From Sipunculus nudus (taxonomy: Eukaryota; Annelida; Sipuncula; Golfingiida; Sipunculidae), in NCBI GenBank assembly GCA_026874595.1, contig CM049312.1, positions 57,617,429 through 57,681,428 on the forward strand: a stretch of DNA of 64,000 nt, read 5' to 3'. How positions within the stretch are numbered: position 1 is the stretch's first letter; the number at the start of each line of letters is the position of its first letter. This document shows positions 1 through 12,380 of this stretch, piece by piece. The notes under the pieces were generated by a model, which worked only from the letters and a program-made list of their open reading frames with translations, ran no database searches and had not been told where the DNA came from. The translations under genes were made by a program, and so were the position numbers.

Positions 1-274
1 TAGGTAAATTATACTGGCCCGTGTGTCACTGCTGTACATGTTATTAATAAACACGAACCAAAATATTACTCTGTGCTGTGCTATAAATTGTATATGCCTG
101 CCATTATACTTACAGTTTGGATGAAAACGAGGAATATAATCCATTGTCCCATTATATTTCTATATATCCCCTGATAATGCCCGTAAATACATGAGAAAAT
201 TCTGGTGTTGCGGTTTCAGATTACCCCGTTTCAGATAAGCGCCGGTAAATAGATTTCTGATTACAGGGAGTAAC

Positions 275-345
275 CGGCTTCTGGGGTAGAGCAAAGAACT
301 AAAAACCCGGAGATCGTAAGTTCGATTCTCAGCGGAGATGGTGAG
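275..345 (+). repeat. tRNA-like segment, possible SINE head
   Basis: An A-box-like TGGGGTAGAGC at 282-292 and a B-box-like AGTTCGATTCT at 319-329 are spaced as in a tRNA promoter. The anticodon arm does not fold cleanly, so this is not a working tRNA gene. It may be the 5' head of a degenerate tRNA-derived SINE; its body is not delimited. Confidence 0.33.
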
Positions 346-411
346 ATTTTCAGGGTGAGCAGTAGGCAGACTTACTGAGAAGGCCGTACCGAACGGCCGT
401 GTTTCACTCAC

Positions 412-760
412 TTAACCAGTGCGTCATTCGGGGGTTCCTCGGTGGTATGACCCAGCAAGAGAAAGAATTACACACACAGAGCCCACAGGTGCAGTAGTCA
501 CCGGGCCTTGTTAACACCAGGACAATGAGAGGGAGCCTGTGATACTTCCCTGTCACGTCGACCCGGAATGGAATTATGCAAATGTATATATACTTGGTTA
601 AGCTAGCGTTTAAAAATGTAGGCGGTTACTTAAAATTATAATGGATTTCCTCCCGTTTACTGATACATTCTTTAATCCTACCCATGTGTAAAGATAGGGT
701 GGTGACTAGAATATACTATCAGATATTCCTATCATATTAATCACCCTTGGTGGCCAGGGA
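412..760. other. Unassigned stretch
   Basis: Unremarkable mixed-composition DNA. I see no gene and no repeat that recurs in the window. Confidence 0.5.
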
Positions 761-1099
761 CCGAAGTGACAGGAGTAAACACCGTCTCTGTACTGTCCAA
801 CATGCTCCTGGACAAGAGGGTCAGTATGGCCATGAATGATCTAGTACAGTGGTGACGCTATCCAGTGCATTAATAAATACACCAAGACATTGAGTCAGTG
901 CCACGATACAGCAGGATTATGTCCTGCGAAAACATGACGGTACACCATACCAGAAAACAGGGCGGTGTCAGTTGATAGCAAGTGTCACGAGATAGGTATA
1001 GGAGGCAAGTGTCACTGTACATCAGGACAGTGCCACAGGAAATGGGACAAGTTTGACTTGTCAGAACAGCTCCACTAGATAAGAAAACAGTATCAACAG

Positions 1100-2165
1100 T
1101 CAGATGAGAGGTGTCACTTAAGGGAAAAAAGTGTCATTAATAGGATTACAGTTTAATACACAGAAGCTAAGTACCACTAGACAGTGTCAACAGACAGAAG
1201 ACAACTATCACCTGAAAAGGAGGACAGTGCGACTAGACAGGAGAACAGTGTCACTAGTCGGAAGACACTTGTCACCTGATCAGATTGACAGTGCCACTAG
1301 ACATGAGGACAGTGTCACTAGACAGACGAAGATGTCACCTAATCAGGAGGACAGTAATGCTAGACAGGAAAACACTGTCAGTAGACAATAGACAGCTGTG
1401 ACCTGATCAGTCGGAAAGTGCCGCTAGACAGGAAAAAATTGTCATTAGACAGAAGACACCTGTCAACTGAACAGAGGGACAGTGCCGTTAGACGGGAGAA
1501 CAGTGTAACAGGACATAAGAAACCTGTCACCTGATCAGAAGGACAGTGCCGCTAGCGGGAGAACAGTGTCACAAAACAGAAGACACTTGTCACCTGATCA
1601 GAAGAAGAGTACCGCTAGACAGGAGAACAGTGTCATTAGACAGAAGAACAATGTCACTAAACAGAAGACACCTGACACCTGATCAGAAGGACACTGTCGC
1701 TAGACAGGAGAACAGTGTCATTAGAAAGAAGAACAGTGTCACTAAACAGAAGACACCAGTCACCTGATCAGAAGGACAGTGTCGCTAGACTGTAGAACAA
1801 TGTAACAAGACAGGAGAACAGTGTCACTAGACAGAAGACACCCCTCACCTGATCAGAAGTATAGTAACGCTAGACAGGAGAATATTGTATCTAGACAGAA
1901 GACACCTGTCACAAGATCAGAAGGACAGTTCCCCTAGACAAGAAAACAGTGTAACTAGACAGAAGACACCTGTCAACTGTACAGAGGAAGGAGACCAGTG
2001 GCGCTAAACAGGAGAACAGTGTCACCGGTCGAAAGACACCGGTCACCTGATCAGATGGACAGTGTCGCTAGACATGAGGACAGTGTCACTAGACAGACGA
2101 GGATGTCACCTAATCAGAAGGACAGTAATGCTAGACAGGAAAACACTGTCAGTAGACAATAGACA
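1100..2165. repeat. Minisatellite, 64-bp unit built on a 21-bp subunit
   Basis: Tandem units carry three related blocks of about 21 bp: CACCTGATCAGAAGGACAGT, GCTAGACAGGAGAACAGTGT and CACTAGACAGAAGACACCTG. Spacing between successive CACCTGATCAG blocks is 64 bp or, where an extra subunit is present, about 85 bp (for example 1527, 1591, 1677, 1762, 1847). A higher-order copy of about 130 bp at 1262-1395 recurs at 2033-2166, 771 bp away. Open frames here (1131-1391, 1546-1767) are by-products of a period near a multiple of three and are not supported as genes. Decayed units extend leftward to about 770. Confidence 0.93.
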
Positions 2166-2169
2166 ATAT

Positions 2170-2670
2170 CTTCATCTGTGCCCATAGCCATTACATGGCC
2201 TAAAGCAGCCAGAGAACTTACTTGAAAGTGTCTGGTGGGCCACAATTATTATAACTCTTAATGTGCATGCAAGCACTGTGGTACGTACCACCAATTGGAC
2301 AGAAATGTAGCTGTTTGTTTATGCAGAATATCTTGTCTAATGTCTCAGAAGTTTTGTCTCATGAGAGGGTGTAATTATTATCTCATTATTTCATTAACGA
2401 TTCAAAACAACTGCTCTGGGACTCCTTTTATGTACATATTCTGAAAGCTCAGAATAATATATGCACTCATCTAGATGACATCATCTAGATTTAAGAATAT
2501 TTTATGTTTCATATATACCATTACAAAAATATTTATATACATAATAATTTGAGCAACGTGCAGATTTTCTGCTTCATTTAAATTTTAAATGTAAAAGAAT
2601 TATAAGTTTTCAATAAAATTAAAAATTAACACTTATATTTAAATTTGAAACAATATAAATTTATCTTAAT
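2170..2670. other. AT-rich spacer
   Basis: Becomes very AT-rich after 2,480. No gene, RNA or recurring repeat is seen. Confidence 0.5.
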
Positions 2671-2672
2671 AA

Positions 2673-3030
2673 GGCCTACAGGCCTAATGCGAACCTATGC
2701 AATGGGATTATACCAGGAATAATGCTTCAGTGCTGGACCATTACTTTTCAAGAACATGTGTAACATGTATATGAACAATACAGATACTAAACACTTTGAA
2801 CAAGAAACAATTACACAAACATCACAGTTGAAATTCTGGCATGGGTTCACACAACACAAAAATTATTGTAGCTAGCACCACCGTCTTGTATACAACGAAG
2901 AGATATGTACAAATGCCCAATGTCAGACTGATATGTCAAACCCCTCCTGCGAAATAAGCAGGGAAATACAATATGCAAAATTATTGTAGGTGGCGCCACA
3001 AGTCATGACATGATAAAGCTATCTGTATAA
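2673..3030 (+). repeat. Copy A of the GGTGGCGCCACC repeat family (5' end only)
   Basis: Begins GGCCTACAGGCCTAATGCGA as at 39120 and 44629. It continues with the shared 'aatgcttcagtgctggacc' leader and two diverged satellite units containing GGTGGCGCCAC. The internal array and 3' end are missing. Confidence 0.8.
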
Positions 3031-3495
3031 ATATGCCCATTTTTTTAAATTTTCATAACATACATTTAAGTTTATAAATCTAAAGCATTATTTTGAAAAA
3101 AAATAAATGTATTTTTTTTTTTTATTTTCATAAGACACATTTTTGTTAAAATAATAATAAATAATAAATCTAAAGCATTATTTTTAAGGTTCAGTGTGTT
3201 TACATTAATTCTCTTTAACAATTAATGGCTGAGAAATATCGATCTTAACGTGAAATGTAAAAAGTATATAAAATCACTAAATATAAAACTCGACATCAGC
3301 TGTCTTTGTATATAAATCAATTCTCATAATACTGGAACATTTAATCAGATCATGACTATGACAGTTACAAAGCCATATATTCTCCATGCATTGTCATTGG
3401 GGGAAACGGGGCTTGTGAGACAAGCCGTCATATGGATTCCCTAATTAACAGATGACTTAGTGATTTTTGTTGTTATCAGTGCAATTGTTAGCCGG

Positions 3496-3955
3496 CTTTG
3501 ATTACTAATGTTAAAATGCATGTATTGACATAGTAATGTGCTATTGTGACTGTACATAAGCTCTCAGAGTGTGCGTATAAAAATGGGTTGTTCATGTAAT
3601 TAAGTAAAGATACACGTAATATTATCATTCATGGGTATTACTTAATATGAGATCACAAATTAATTATCATATGTATGTAGCCTGCTTGGGCTTGGTACTA
3701 ATTAAGAGTCAGGGGCACTTTTTTCTGACAAAAGGTTGACAATTTGGCTATAAAGGGGGGATTATAGGCTTTGATAACTAAATTTAAAAGTACCTGTATT
3801 AACATAGTAATGCGCTATTGTGACTGAACATAAGCTCTCAGAGTGTGCGTATACAGAAGGGTTGTTCAAGTAATTAAGTAACGATACACGAAATATTATT
3901 TTACTTGGTACTAATTAAGAGTCGGGGGCACTTTTTTCTGACAGAAGGCAAAGGC
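3496..3955. repeat. Diverged direct duplication, offset about 272 bp
   Basis: The segment starting TTGATTACTAATG at 3498 recurs at 3770. Shared blocks are GCTATTGTGACTG, CATAAGCTCTCAGAGTGTGC and TTGGTACTAATTAAGAGTC..GGGGCACTTTTTTCTGACA. The second copy lacks about 85 bp in the middle. No coding potential. Confidence 0.85.
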
Positions 3956-3959
3956 ATAT

Positions 3960-5200
3960 AGGACTGTTATAACAGCACCTGTTTCAAGCTTGATTATACT
4001 CCATGTTTTGTGGCATAATGGAATCAGTTACAGGATACTAGTCTGTAAACTAATGATTGTCTAATGAAGCATGTTTATAGTAAATAAAGAAAAACGAGGC
4101 TTAGTGTGTGTCTGCAAGTGGATCTTTGCACAGACCCAGCAGGCAGCCTATATAGAAGCTTAGATTAAGTATCTTTTGCTGCCGATGGACACTTCCAACA
4201 GCTGTACAGCTCATGGGTATATATATTATCTTGCAATAAATTTTATAAGAATGAATTATTTTAAGTAATAAAATAGAACAAGCCAACTGAGGAAGGAGTG
4301 CAACTAATACAATCAACATCCCTGTGTTTTGCCTACCAGCACTGCACTTGTTGCTAAATCACGTGTTCTGTGAGATCACGATGCAGTCTCCTATTAGATT
4401 CGAATGTACTCGTACTCATGAATACATTCTTGGAGTACTTGGTACTGATGCCTTCCTCAAAATGACATAAGTACTCATATTAATATTTGAGTACTTTGAA
4501 AAACTCATAAAAAAAAACGATCACCTTTATGTGTATATGTGCGTTTCGTTAAACATTTAATTGAGACTCTTATTCCATTAAATGAATGCCAGACATTACA
4601 AACTACTAAGCCAATTGCACTACGCAAAGAAAGAAGAGCATTTATTTATCCCACAAATTAGGAGCTGACGAAGAGTGGGCATGTCTTCAATGAGCAGGTG
4701 CCCGACTCAAGTATGTTTTACTTAGCTAACGACGGTGCTAGTATTTGCTCTACACCTGAAGAGGTATGTAACCGGTATCGACGTTATGTCATGCTTCACG
4801 TAAGTTTATCACAGTTAGTAGACATGTGAGCACCAGCATACTCCGGTAACTCATTTATTGAAAATAAAATTGGTTCCTTCAACCGAAGAGGACTTGAGGT
4901 TGATGTGAGTACATATTAGTCTGATTAACGTCAAACATGTTCTTCTTATGATCATGTATACTGTTTATATTGATGTTTGACATGTTTTTATCATTGTTTG
5001 TAATATATATATATTATAATCATATGATTGAGAATATAATGTAAAGATTATTGAGCAATGAACAGGCTGTGTGCTGAACAGCGAGAGTTTTGCAAAACTT
5101 TACGACAGAGTTTTTTTTATTACTCAAGACATATACACAAACTACACTCTAGGCAGACTAAAGGCAGATTTAAGTCTAGGCAGTGGTATAGTGGCACTAG
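3960..5200. other. Unassigned AT-rich DNA
   Basis: No gene seen. Positions 4400-4500 carry repeated AGTACT/GAGTACTT words. Otherwise nothing supportable. Confidence 0.45.
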
Positions 5201-5204
5201 GCTG

Positions 5205-5235
5205 AGAGAAAATGTCAGTAGACAGGGGGACACTG
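5205..5235. repeat. Outlying degenerate unit of the 64-bp minisatellite
   Basis: GTCAGTAGACAGGGGGACAC resembles the minisatellite subunit. Further decayed units lie at 5764-5875 (CAGACAAGTGGACAGTGTTT) and 6348-6395 (GTGTCACTAGACAGCAGGAT), so the array was once larger or seeded nearby sites. Confidence 0.5.
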
Positions 5236-5869
5236 TAGCGGCAGCCCACCACATAAACGTCGATCATTAATTAACTGAAGACGTTGGGGTGGCAGTACAA
5301 GCATTAAGGTTCGGATCAATTCTAATATAAGTAGATGTGCAGTACTTTTTTTCATTTTCATCTGAAGCCGAACTGTCAGTAAAATAAAAAAGTGAGGTTA
5401 TGTTGTTTGGAAAAATAAAAAATATTACATTCATGGTTGACTAAGGCAGATTCATGCAGCTTTATTAATAACGAGGCTGGTTTACTCTGAAAGATTGTTT
5501 CTCTGTCCACCGTCCGGAAACTGCTTTAGCCAAAATAATCTTCAGACTTCAGTTCTTGCCGCCAGGGTAACCAATTTTTGTTGTAACAACATTTTATCTT
5601 CATTACTGAGCAAATAAAACACGATCATATAAGCATCCGATGTTATTACAACACAGCAAATATTTGGGCCATGGGAATGGGTCTACTAATAAGACTTGTA
5701 TCAAGACTCGCAGGCCTTGATCAATTTATTTCAAAAGACCTGAATGTCATGTTGTCATAGCTAGGGGACACTTTAACGGGTCTGATGCGTGGGCAGTGTC
5801 TTCAGACAAGTTGATGACATTGTTATCAGACAAGTGGACAGTGTTTTACTAGACCTGAGATCAGTGTTC

Positions 5870-6290
5870 ATTGGTGCATAAGAAGCCCGCCTTATGTCTC
5901 CTTTCCTCTGACTTCATTAAATATGCATGGATTTTACCGAATATAGGCGTGATGCTATATTGGTTAATATTTCTTTAGATTTTCATCAAAATGCATCATT
6001 TTCCGCGGATTACAACACAATGTAGCCTGGTGACCTCTGACCTCATTAAATATGTATGGAATTTTGCCCGTTATCCAACATTAGCGAGAAAATCTATTGG
6101 CAAGCATTAATTGTGAGTTTCATGGAAAAAAGGTTTTTGGTTAGTCATCATGACGCTACCAAGTGTGATGAGCTCTGACTCATTAGATATGCATGAATTT
6201 TGCCAGGAATCGTGGCGAAACTTAAAGTTAATGGATGGACAGATCGCGGGTATACCATAATACGTCTCGTCATAGACGAGCGTATAAACA
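5870..6290 (+). mobile_element. Hairpin-ended element, copy 1 ('ACCTCTGACCTCATTAAATATG' family)
   Basis: Contains three spaced repeats of the word CTCTGAC.TCATTA.ATATGCATG (5888, 6030, 6172 regions) and ends GGGTATACCATAATACGT followed by the hairpin CTCGTC-ata-GACGAG at 6266-6280. Homologous copies lie at 42030-42466 and 56740-57262. No ORF is conserved, so it is non-autonomous. The 5' boundary is approximate. Confidence 0.75.
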
Positions 6291-6319
6291 CGGTCCCTCT
6301 CTCGAGAGAAGAACATACA

Positions 6320-9100
6320 CGAGACATTATTACAGTATCAATGGATAAGTAGACTGTGTCACTAGACAGCAGGATATTGACACTCAGTAGGTAAAGAGTT
6401 ATACCAGACCGGATGAGAATGAGAAGTTTAAGAAATACTGTTTAACTTTTTCCATGGTTTATTCCAGAAAACGTCACTTGAATGCACTGTTAAGGAACTG
6501 TTATAGATATTTGTTGTATAAAGATCAAAACGCACAGACAGGAGTGAATCGAGATTCCCCTAAAATTAAAACGATATGCCTGAAAAAATATTGCCTTCGC
6601 TCGACCGTAGCCAAATATTTGTATTGAAATTCTTTGTGAATTTTTGGCATTACAAGACATGCAGACAGACAGGTAAACACATTCTGTATGCCATGTCCTT
6701 ACCTTTCTTTTTAGGAATGGAAGTACTCGTAATTAAACGCATATCCGCCCTTAATGGTTGTTGTTCATTAAGAAACTTGAGAAATAGGGTCCATTAAGCT
6801 GTTGCCATTTTACAACTAGCTAAGTTGATGCAGATGATGCAGTTCTCTAACCTTATAGTGAATTTGTCCTCGAACGGGACCTCGATGAGGTGGCCGCATT
6901 TTAGAGGACAAAACAGAATAATGACAGAAAAAAACATGATCGTTATTTTTTATGAATGTAAAACCGAGTTGGTCCTTAAGTAAGGTTTAACTGTAAATGG
7001 ATGCATTTGTTGGGGTGCACCTTTTAAAGAGGTCCCAACACAGAATGATATGAAGAAGCAAAAATCTTCATTTATCAGAGAAAGCTGTCAGCTAACCAGA
7101 TTTCTGTATAATAAAAATGATCTTCAAGAGTTCAAAAAGTTCATTACGTGCTAGAACTACTTTTTGACTTGCAAGATCATAAACCCACATGTAGGTCTCA
7201 AATGTTAGTTTCACTGTTTCTGTTAGCCCTTGTTCCGTTCTCTCGCCTAACCCTCCGCTCTGAGAGACCTGGATAGGTACCCACCTGCAGCTGCATATGC
7301 AGATATGTAGAAATGTCACTTACGTTTAAGTCTTTTAAGTAACATAAAACCGGAAATGTTTTTATTTTTTTCTCAGTATAGTCGGACGGGGTCAAACGAA
7401 CAATGTTATACCTAGGATTGTTGTATTGGAGACACTAGTGTGTCATGTATTTTGTATATTGTAAACATAGCGTAAACAATAATAATAATTTGATTTCATT
7501 ACTGAATGGCAAAGTTCCCCATAACTCACGCCTCATATATAATTACATAATTGAAGCAGCTAAACTTATCACGAAAAAAATCGGCCAGCAATGGCTCGAA
7601 TTAAAGCATGTACGAAGCTGTTAAGTAACCTCAGCTACCCACTAAGAAGGTAGTCTAGTACTTAAGAAAATGCAAAGTCCCTGTTTCCTTTTTCTTAATA
7701 TATATTTTACATCCACCAACCTGCAGCGGCAAACTTTGTTCACACCCCATTCTTTCATATATCGTAAATTGTCTTCCCAATGCTCAGGTCCACCGTTAGA
7801 GGAGTCGTCTGCCCATACTGTCTGGCTTCCCTCCATTTCTCATATAAATATACAATGTGACGTCAATTGATTGGATCCTCTTTGCGCATGCGCTTGGTCA
7901 TTTGAGTCAGTTGCATGACTGATTGATTCTTGATACTGGCCAACTGTACCATACACATCCCTAGCACTATGAAAAAACTCGTCGATGAATGATGTATTTT
8001 ACTTCCTTGTTATTCACAATGCTATCTGGTTTACATCTTCAAATTCAACTAAGTTTTGGCGGTGCGTGGGCGATTGTATGGCGTGGCTTCCTAAGGGTGG
8101 TTAAACAATTATATATTACTCGATGTACTATATGTTAATGCATATAACATCTGATAAAGTTATTTATGTACCTGTACCATGAATCTCGAAAACAGAGCAT
8201 TGCAAAGCAAAATAGACAACACTTGCAAATACCTCTACCTCCCCGAGCGATTTATTTGACACAAACCACATAGTTTTATACTAGACCAAAGATTCGAAAG
8301 AAAACCTACCCGGATCTGGGTACAGAAAATTAGAATTAGGAATATTTTTAATGTTTCTTATTCACAGGAGGTAAGGTTATGGTCACAAAAAAATGTATTA
8401 TATATATATATTTTTGCGGCTGTTCTTACTCAGGTACGTATCTCGGTTGAAATTATTACATGTTTATAGGAGTTTTTTGTATCGCTTGACTGTGTTTTTT
8501 AGGACGGTGACATAAATTTTGTCTGTATATGAATATATATCACCTGATTTAAATAATACACACATACAAAGAAAAATTCGTATAGATAATTTTATTAATG
8601 AACATATAAAAACAAAAAAAAATGTATGTATATCTATTATATGTATATTCGGAATTACATACATGCGTGACTGTTATGTAGAGTGGGTCCGAAAAAATGG
8701 TGTCACGGTATAACACGGCGTGTGTGTGAGAGAGAGAGAATTTTAATAGTATACAGTTCAAAGAATACGTTTGCTTGACCTGAACAACCGAGCTACAGAA
8801 CTTTACTTTTATATTCATCCGCCAGTGACCTGACCCATGACCTCGGGTATCACAACGCCTTACAAAATAGTGCATGCATATGTAACTACTATTATGTAAA
8901 ATAGTCACTGTAGATACACTAAATTATACAAATAATTATATAAACAAATGTTAAGTACTCTGCATTGCACATACGGTTCCTTACCGTATTCTCTAGAGGC
9001 AGCTCTGGGAGGACAAAGATAAAATTACAGACGTCGGACGGAAAACAACAACAAACTCTCATTGGCACGCCGATGATCGAATCCTCGACGCCAGCTGAGT
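6320..9100. other. Largely unassigned stretch
   Basis: Apart from a possible exon near 7720-7815 (separate entry), I see only AT-rich spacer, short A runs and no recurring family. Overlapping small ORFs are not supported. Confidence 0.4.
7721..7814 (-). CDS. Possible isolated exon, function unknown
   Basis: The minus strand reads VWADDSSNGGPEHWEDNL followed by RYMKEWGVNKVCRCR. Its composition (four Asp/Glu clusters, three Trp, two Cys) looks more like real protein than the surrounding shadow frames. A weak acceptor (GCCAGACAG) and donor (CTGCAG|GTTGGT) flank it. I do not recognise the family and no partner exon was found. It may be a chance ORF. Confidence 0.22.
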
Positions 9101-9111
9101 GCTGAGCTTCT

Positions 9112-9256
<145 letters not shown>

Positions 9257-9577
9257 ACTTACTTGAGTACAAACGAGATATGGTTGATAACACACGAAGC
9301 TGTCGAATTAACTGTTGAGCCGCTTTCTAGGTGAGCTTGCGTTGCGTGACTAGGGGCAGTTTTCACATCTTTGCCAGGCGACAACTTCGGCACAGAACTT
9401 ATTAATTAAAGCCACCCCTGGGCTTTAACACCTGACTGCAGGCCCTTCTGAGTCGAAATGACATTAAAAGTAATTTGAAGTAGTTACATGCTTGAAAAAT
9501 ATTTCGTAATTACGAATAAAATTCCCCCTCCAGAATTGAAATTCGGGTAAACGAATTTCGAAAAACGGCGCTCTACT

Positions 9578-9580
<3 letters not shown>

Positions 9581-9621
<41 letters not shown>
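9581..9621. repeat. (TA)n microsatellite bordering an inverted-repeat unit
   Basis: About 41 bp of pure TA directly precedes the repeat unit at 9629-9783. The same arrangement occurs at 12182-12216 and 13683-13736. Confidence 0.97.
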
Positions 9622-9626
<5 letters not shown>

Positions 9627-9628
9627 CA

Positions 9629-9783
9629 TGTCACAGTCAATGTGTAAAATCATTCAATTTGTAAATTGCCTAAAATTTTCAGTCAATTTACAAAATTGCC
9701 TGATTCCCTCAGGCACTTTATAAAAGGACTGAAATTTTCAGGCATTTTACAAATTGACTGAAATAACAGTCAGTTTATTGCTT
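9629..9783 (+). repeat. Self-complementary repeat unit, copy 1
   Basis: Repeats of about 25 bp such as CAGTCAATTTACAAAATTGC alternate with their complements (TCAGGCATTTTACAAATTGA), so the unit can fold on itself. It is the same unit as 12214-12380 and, inverted, 13525-13683. It lies immediately left of the hairpin at 9779. Confidence 0.85.
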
Positions 9784-9809
9784 GCCGGAATCAAAGATTT
9801 CGGCAAGCA
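9779..9809. repeat. 14-bp hairpin at the left border of the 330-bp array
   Basis: TGCTTGCCGGAATC-aaa-GATTTCGGCAAGCA pairs over 14 bp with one G-T type mismatch. A degenerate relative, GATTTCCGGCAAGTG, lies at 11738-11752 at the right border of the array. Confidence 0.85.
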
Positions 9810-11760
9810 TATTGGTCATTTGCGTATGTCTGTTTGTCTGTTTGTCTGTCTGTTTGTTTGTCTGCACTCTCCTGGCCACAATTTTGCCACAATCACCTTG
9901 AAACTTTCAGAGATGATGGAGAATTTCTAGGTGCCCTATTGTTTTTGGTCAAAATAGGTCAAAGGTCAAGGTCAAGGTCATCAAAACTTCTCAAAACGGT
10001 TTTTTCTTCATATCTTTGTGACTAATAGTTGTATCTACTTCAACAATAGCTCATTTTAATCGTCATTCCAAGGCCTGTCATCTGGTGTGTAGCTGACTCA
10101 AATTTACCGTAACCATGGTTACAAATTTTGGTGGAAAAGTCATGATATTCGAAATTAAGGGGCCTTATTTTTCTAACTTTGTCAGTTTTAAAGCTAGAGA
10201 GACCTAGTTTTTTGCATCAGGTAGCATTCAACTAGTACTACAAGATTTTATTACAAGTCTTGCAGTATCTCGTAAAATATCTCGTGAATAGAGATATTTT
10301 GAGATTTCATTCATCTTGTGCCAAAGGCCACATTATTGCAGGAATCTTTTTGAAACTGACATATCATAAGTCCTACACTAGTATCTCGAAATGGTTTTTT
10401 CATTTTTTGAATATGGCTGCTAGGGGGCGCTGTACACGACCCTCACACATATATCATTACATTGGCCATATCTCTAAAACCCAGAGCCTCAATTACATAA
10501 ACTATAGCTTATTTTTTTCCTCTGAGTCTTCTCCATAAACTGATAATGTCATCTGGTCTCAATCTTGTGTCACTTTGTCAGTGTGTCTGTCTGTTTCTCA
10601 GTTGTCCTGAAATTCGCCTGCTTGCTGGTTCTTGCGTCTCACAATAGCATTCTACAGGCAACAGTTTTTAAAGAAGCATTTGAAAACTGATGCATATTAT
10701 GTTTTACAGAAATATCTCAAAACATATTTTTCATTCTCCGGATATGGCCGCTAGGGGGCGCTGAACTCGAACCTCTCCCAACATATCATGCTTTGGCAAT
10801 ATCTCAAAAACTTTAAACCTCAGTTACATAAACTGTAGTTTTTTTTCTCCTTTGAGTCTTCTCCATAACCTGAAGTAGTCATCTGGACTCAATCTTGAGT
10901 CACTTTGTCAGTGTGTCCGTCTGTTTGTCAGTTGTGCTTAGATTCGCCTGCTTGCTGGTTCTTGCGTCTCACATATAGCATTCTATAGGCCACAGTTTTG
11001 ACGGAATCCTTTTGAAACTATTACATCTTATGTCTTACACTAATATCTAGAAATGAATTTTTCATTATCGGGATATGACCACTAGTGGGCGCTGCACACG
11101 ACCCTCACACACATACCATTGTATTGGCCATATCTCTACACCCAAAGCCTCAGTTACATAAACTATAGCTTATTTTCTTCCTTTGAGTCTTCTCCATAAC
11201 CTGATTAAGGCATCTGGTTTCAATCTTCTGTCACTTGGTCAGTGTGTCCATCTGTTTGTCCGTTATCCTCAAAGTCGCCTGCTTGCTGGTTCTTACGCCT
11301 TACATATAGCATTCTACAGGCCACAGCTTTGACGGAATCCTTTTGAAACTGGGACATCTCATGTCATACACTAATAATACAAAACGCATTTGTCGTCTTC
11401 GGAATATGTCCGCCAGAGGGCGCTACAGTCGAGCCTCCCAAGTATATCTTTAATTCGCCATACCTCCAAAACTAAAAATCTAAATTACATAAATTATAAC
11501 TCATTTTCTTCCTTTGAATCTTCTCCATAACTAGGTTAAGTCATCTGGTGTCAATCTTGTCTCACAAAAGCAGTATGTCTGTCTGTTCGTCTTTTGTTGT
11601 CAGCTTTGTCTGCTTGCCTGTTCTTTTGTCTCATATGTCATTCTACGGGCCACATATTCTCAGCAATATCCCTGAGAGTCATTCCATTAATAGAAAACCG
11701 ACAATATGTTCTGTCTGTCCGTCTGTGTTTCACTTCCGATTTCCGGCAAGTGTTCGACCT
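9810..11760 (+). repeat. 330-bp tandem array, about 4 full units plus a divergent leader
   Basis: The anchor word (GC)TAGGGGGCGCTG occurs at about 10421, 10751, 11082 and 11412, a constant 330-331 bp. Each unit also carries TGTCTGTCTGTTTGTCAGTT, CGCCTGCTTGCTGGTTCTTG and TTTGAGTCTTCTCCATAACC. The leader 9826-10080 has CTGT/CTGTTTG runs, AAGGTCAAGGTCAAGGTCAT and only weak similarity to the units. Small ORFs inside are not conserved between units. It may be the core of a non-autonomous mobile element. Confidence 0.93.
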
Positions 11761-11789
11761 ATGGTCGTCTAGTTTATCACATTGATTGA

Positions 11790-12165
11790 ATCAACATGGA
11801 ATAGTATGTTATTTCACATAACAATCATTGTGAAACAGACATTGTCATTTATTATAACCAGCCACTATAAGTTAACTTTATGCCTGTTCCTATACTTTCT
11901 AAGCCATATTTATGAAGAATACTGATTAAATAATAAGACTAAAATAAACGGACTGCATGGTGAGGGGTAACTAGAATCAATACTCATACTATTATAACAT
12001 AATGAAATGTGCATACTACATTTTACAACTTATATGGCTACATCTTTGCTTATGTAAGAACGTGAATCATGTAAAATGGAAGCATTTTATTAAATAAAAC
12101 ATTAAAAAAATTATTAAAAGATATGCAATAACATGTGACACGAATGTTTCGATTGTATAAAGATG
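11790..12165. other. AT-rich spacer
   Basis: No gene or repeat recognised. Confidence 0.45.
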
Positions 12166-12213
12166 ACGGATAACCACACATACACACACATATATATATA
12201 TGTGTGTGTGTGT

Positions 12214-12380
12214 GTTATGTGGTATGCAATGTGTTAAATGAGTCAATTTGTAAAATACCTGAAATTGCTAGTAAATTTACTAAGTGCCTGATTCACAATT
12301 TATAAAATGACTAAGTTTTCAGGCATTTTATAAATTGACTGAAAATTTAGACAGTTTATTTGACACATTGACTAAAAATG
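12214..12380 (+). repeat. Self-complementary repeat unit, copy 2 (left arm of inverted pair)
   Basis: Same unit as 9629-9783, preceded by a TA/TG microsatellite (12182-12216). It is inverted relative to 13525-13683, and the 1.15 kb between them has no recognised coding sequence. Confidence 0.85.

Noticed and set aside
1131-1767. Two plus-strand ORFs with repeated Arg-Gln-Glu and Arg-Arg-Thr motifs
   Set aside because: They lie wholly in the 64-bp/21-bp minisatellite. The 21-bp subunit keeps frames open by periodicity, and there is no start context or non-repeat extension.
1100-2165. CRISPR-like array
   Set aside because: Repeats are contiguous and variable with no unique spacers, and the sequence is eukaryotic.
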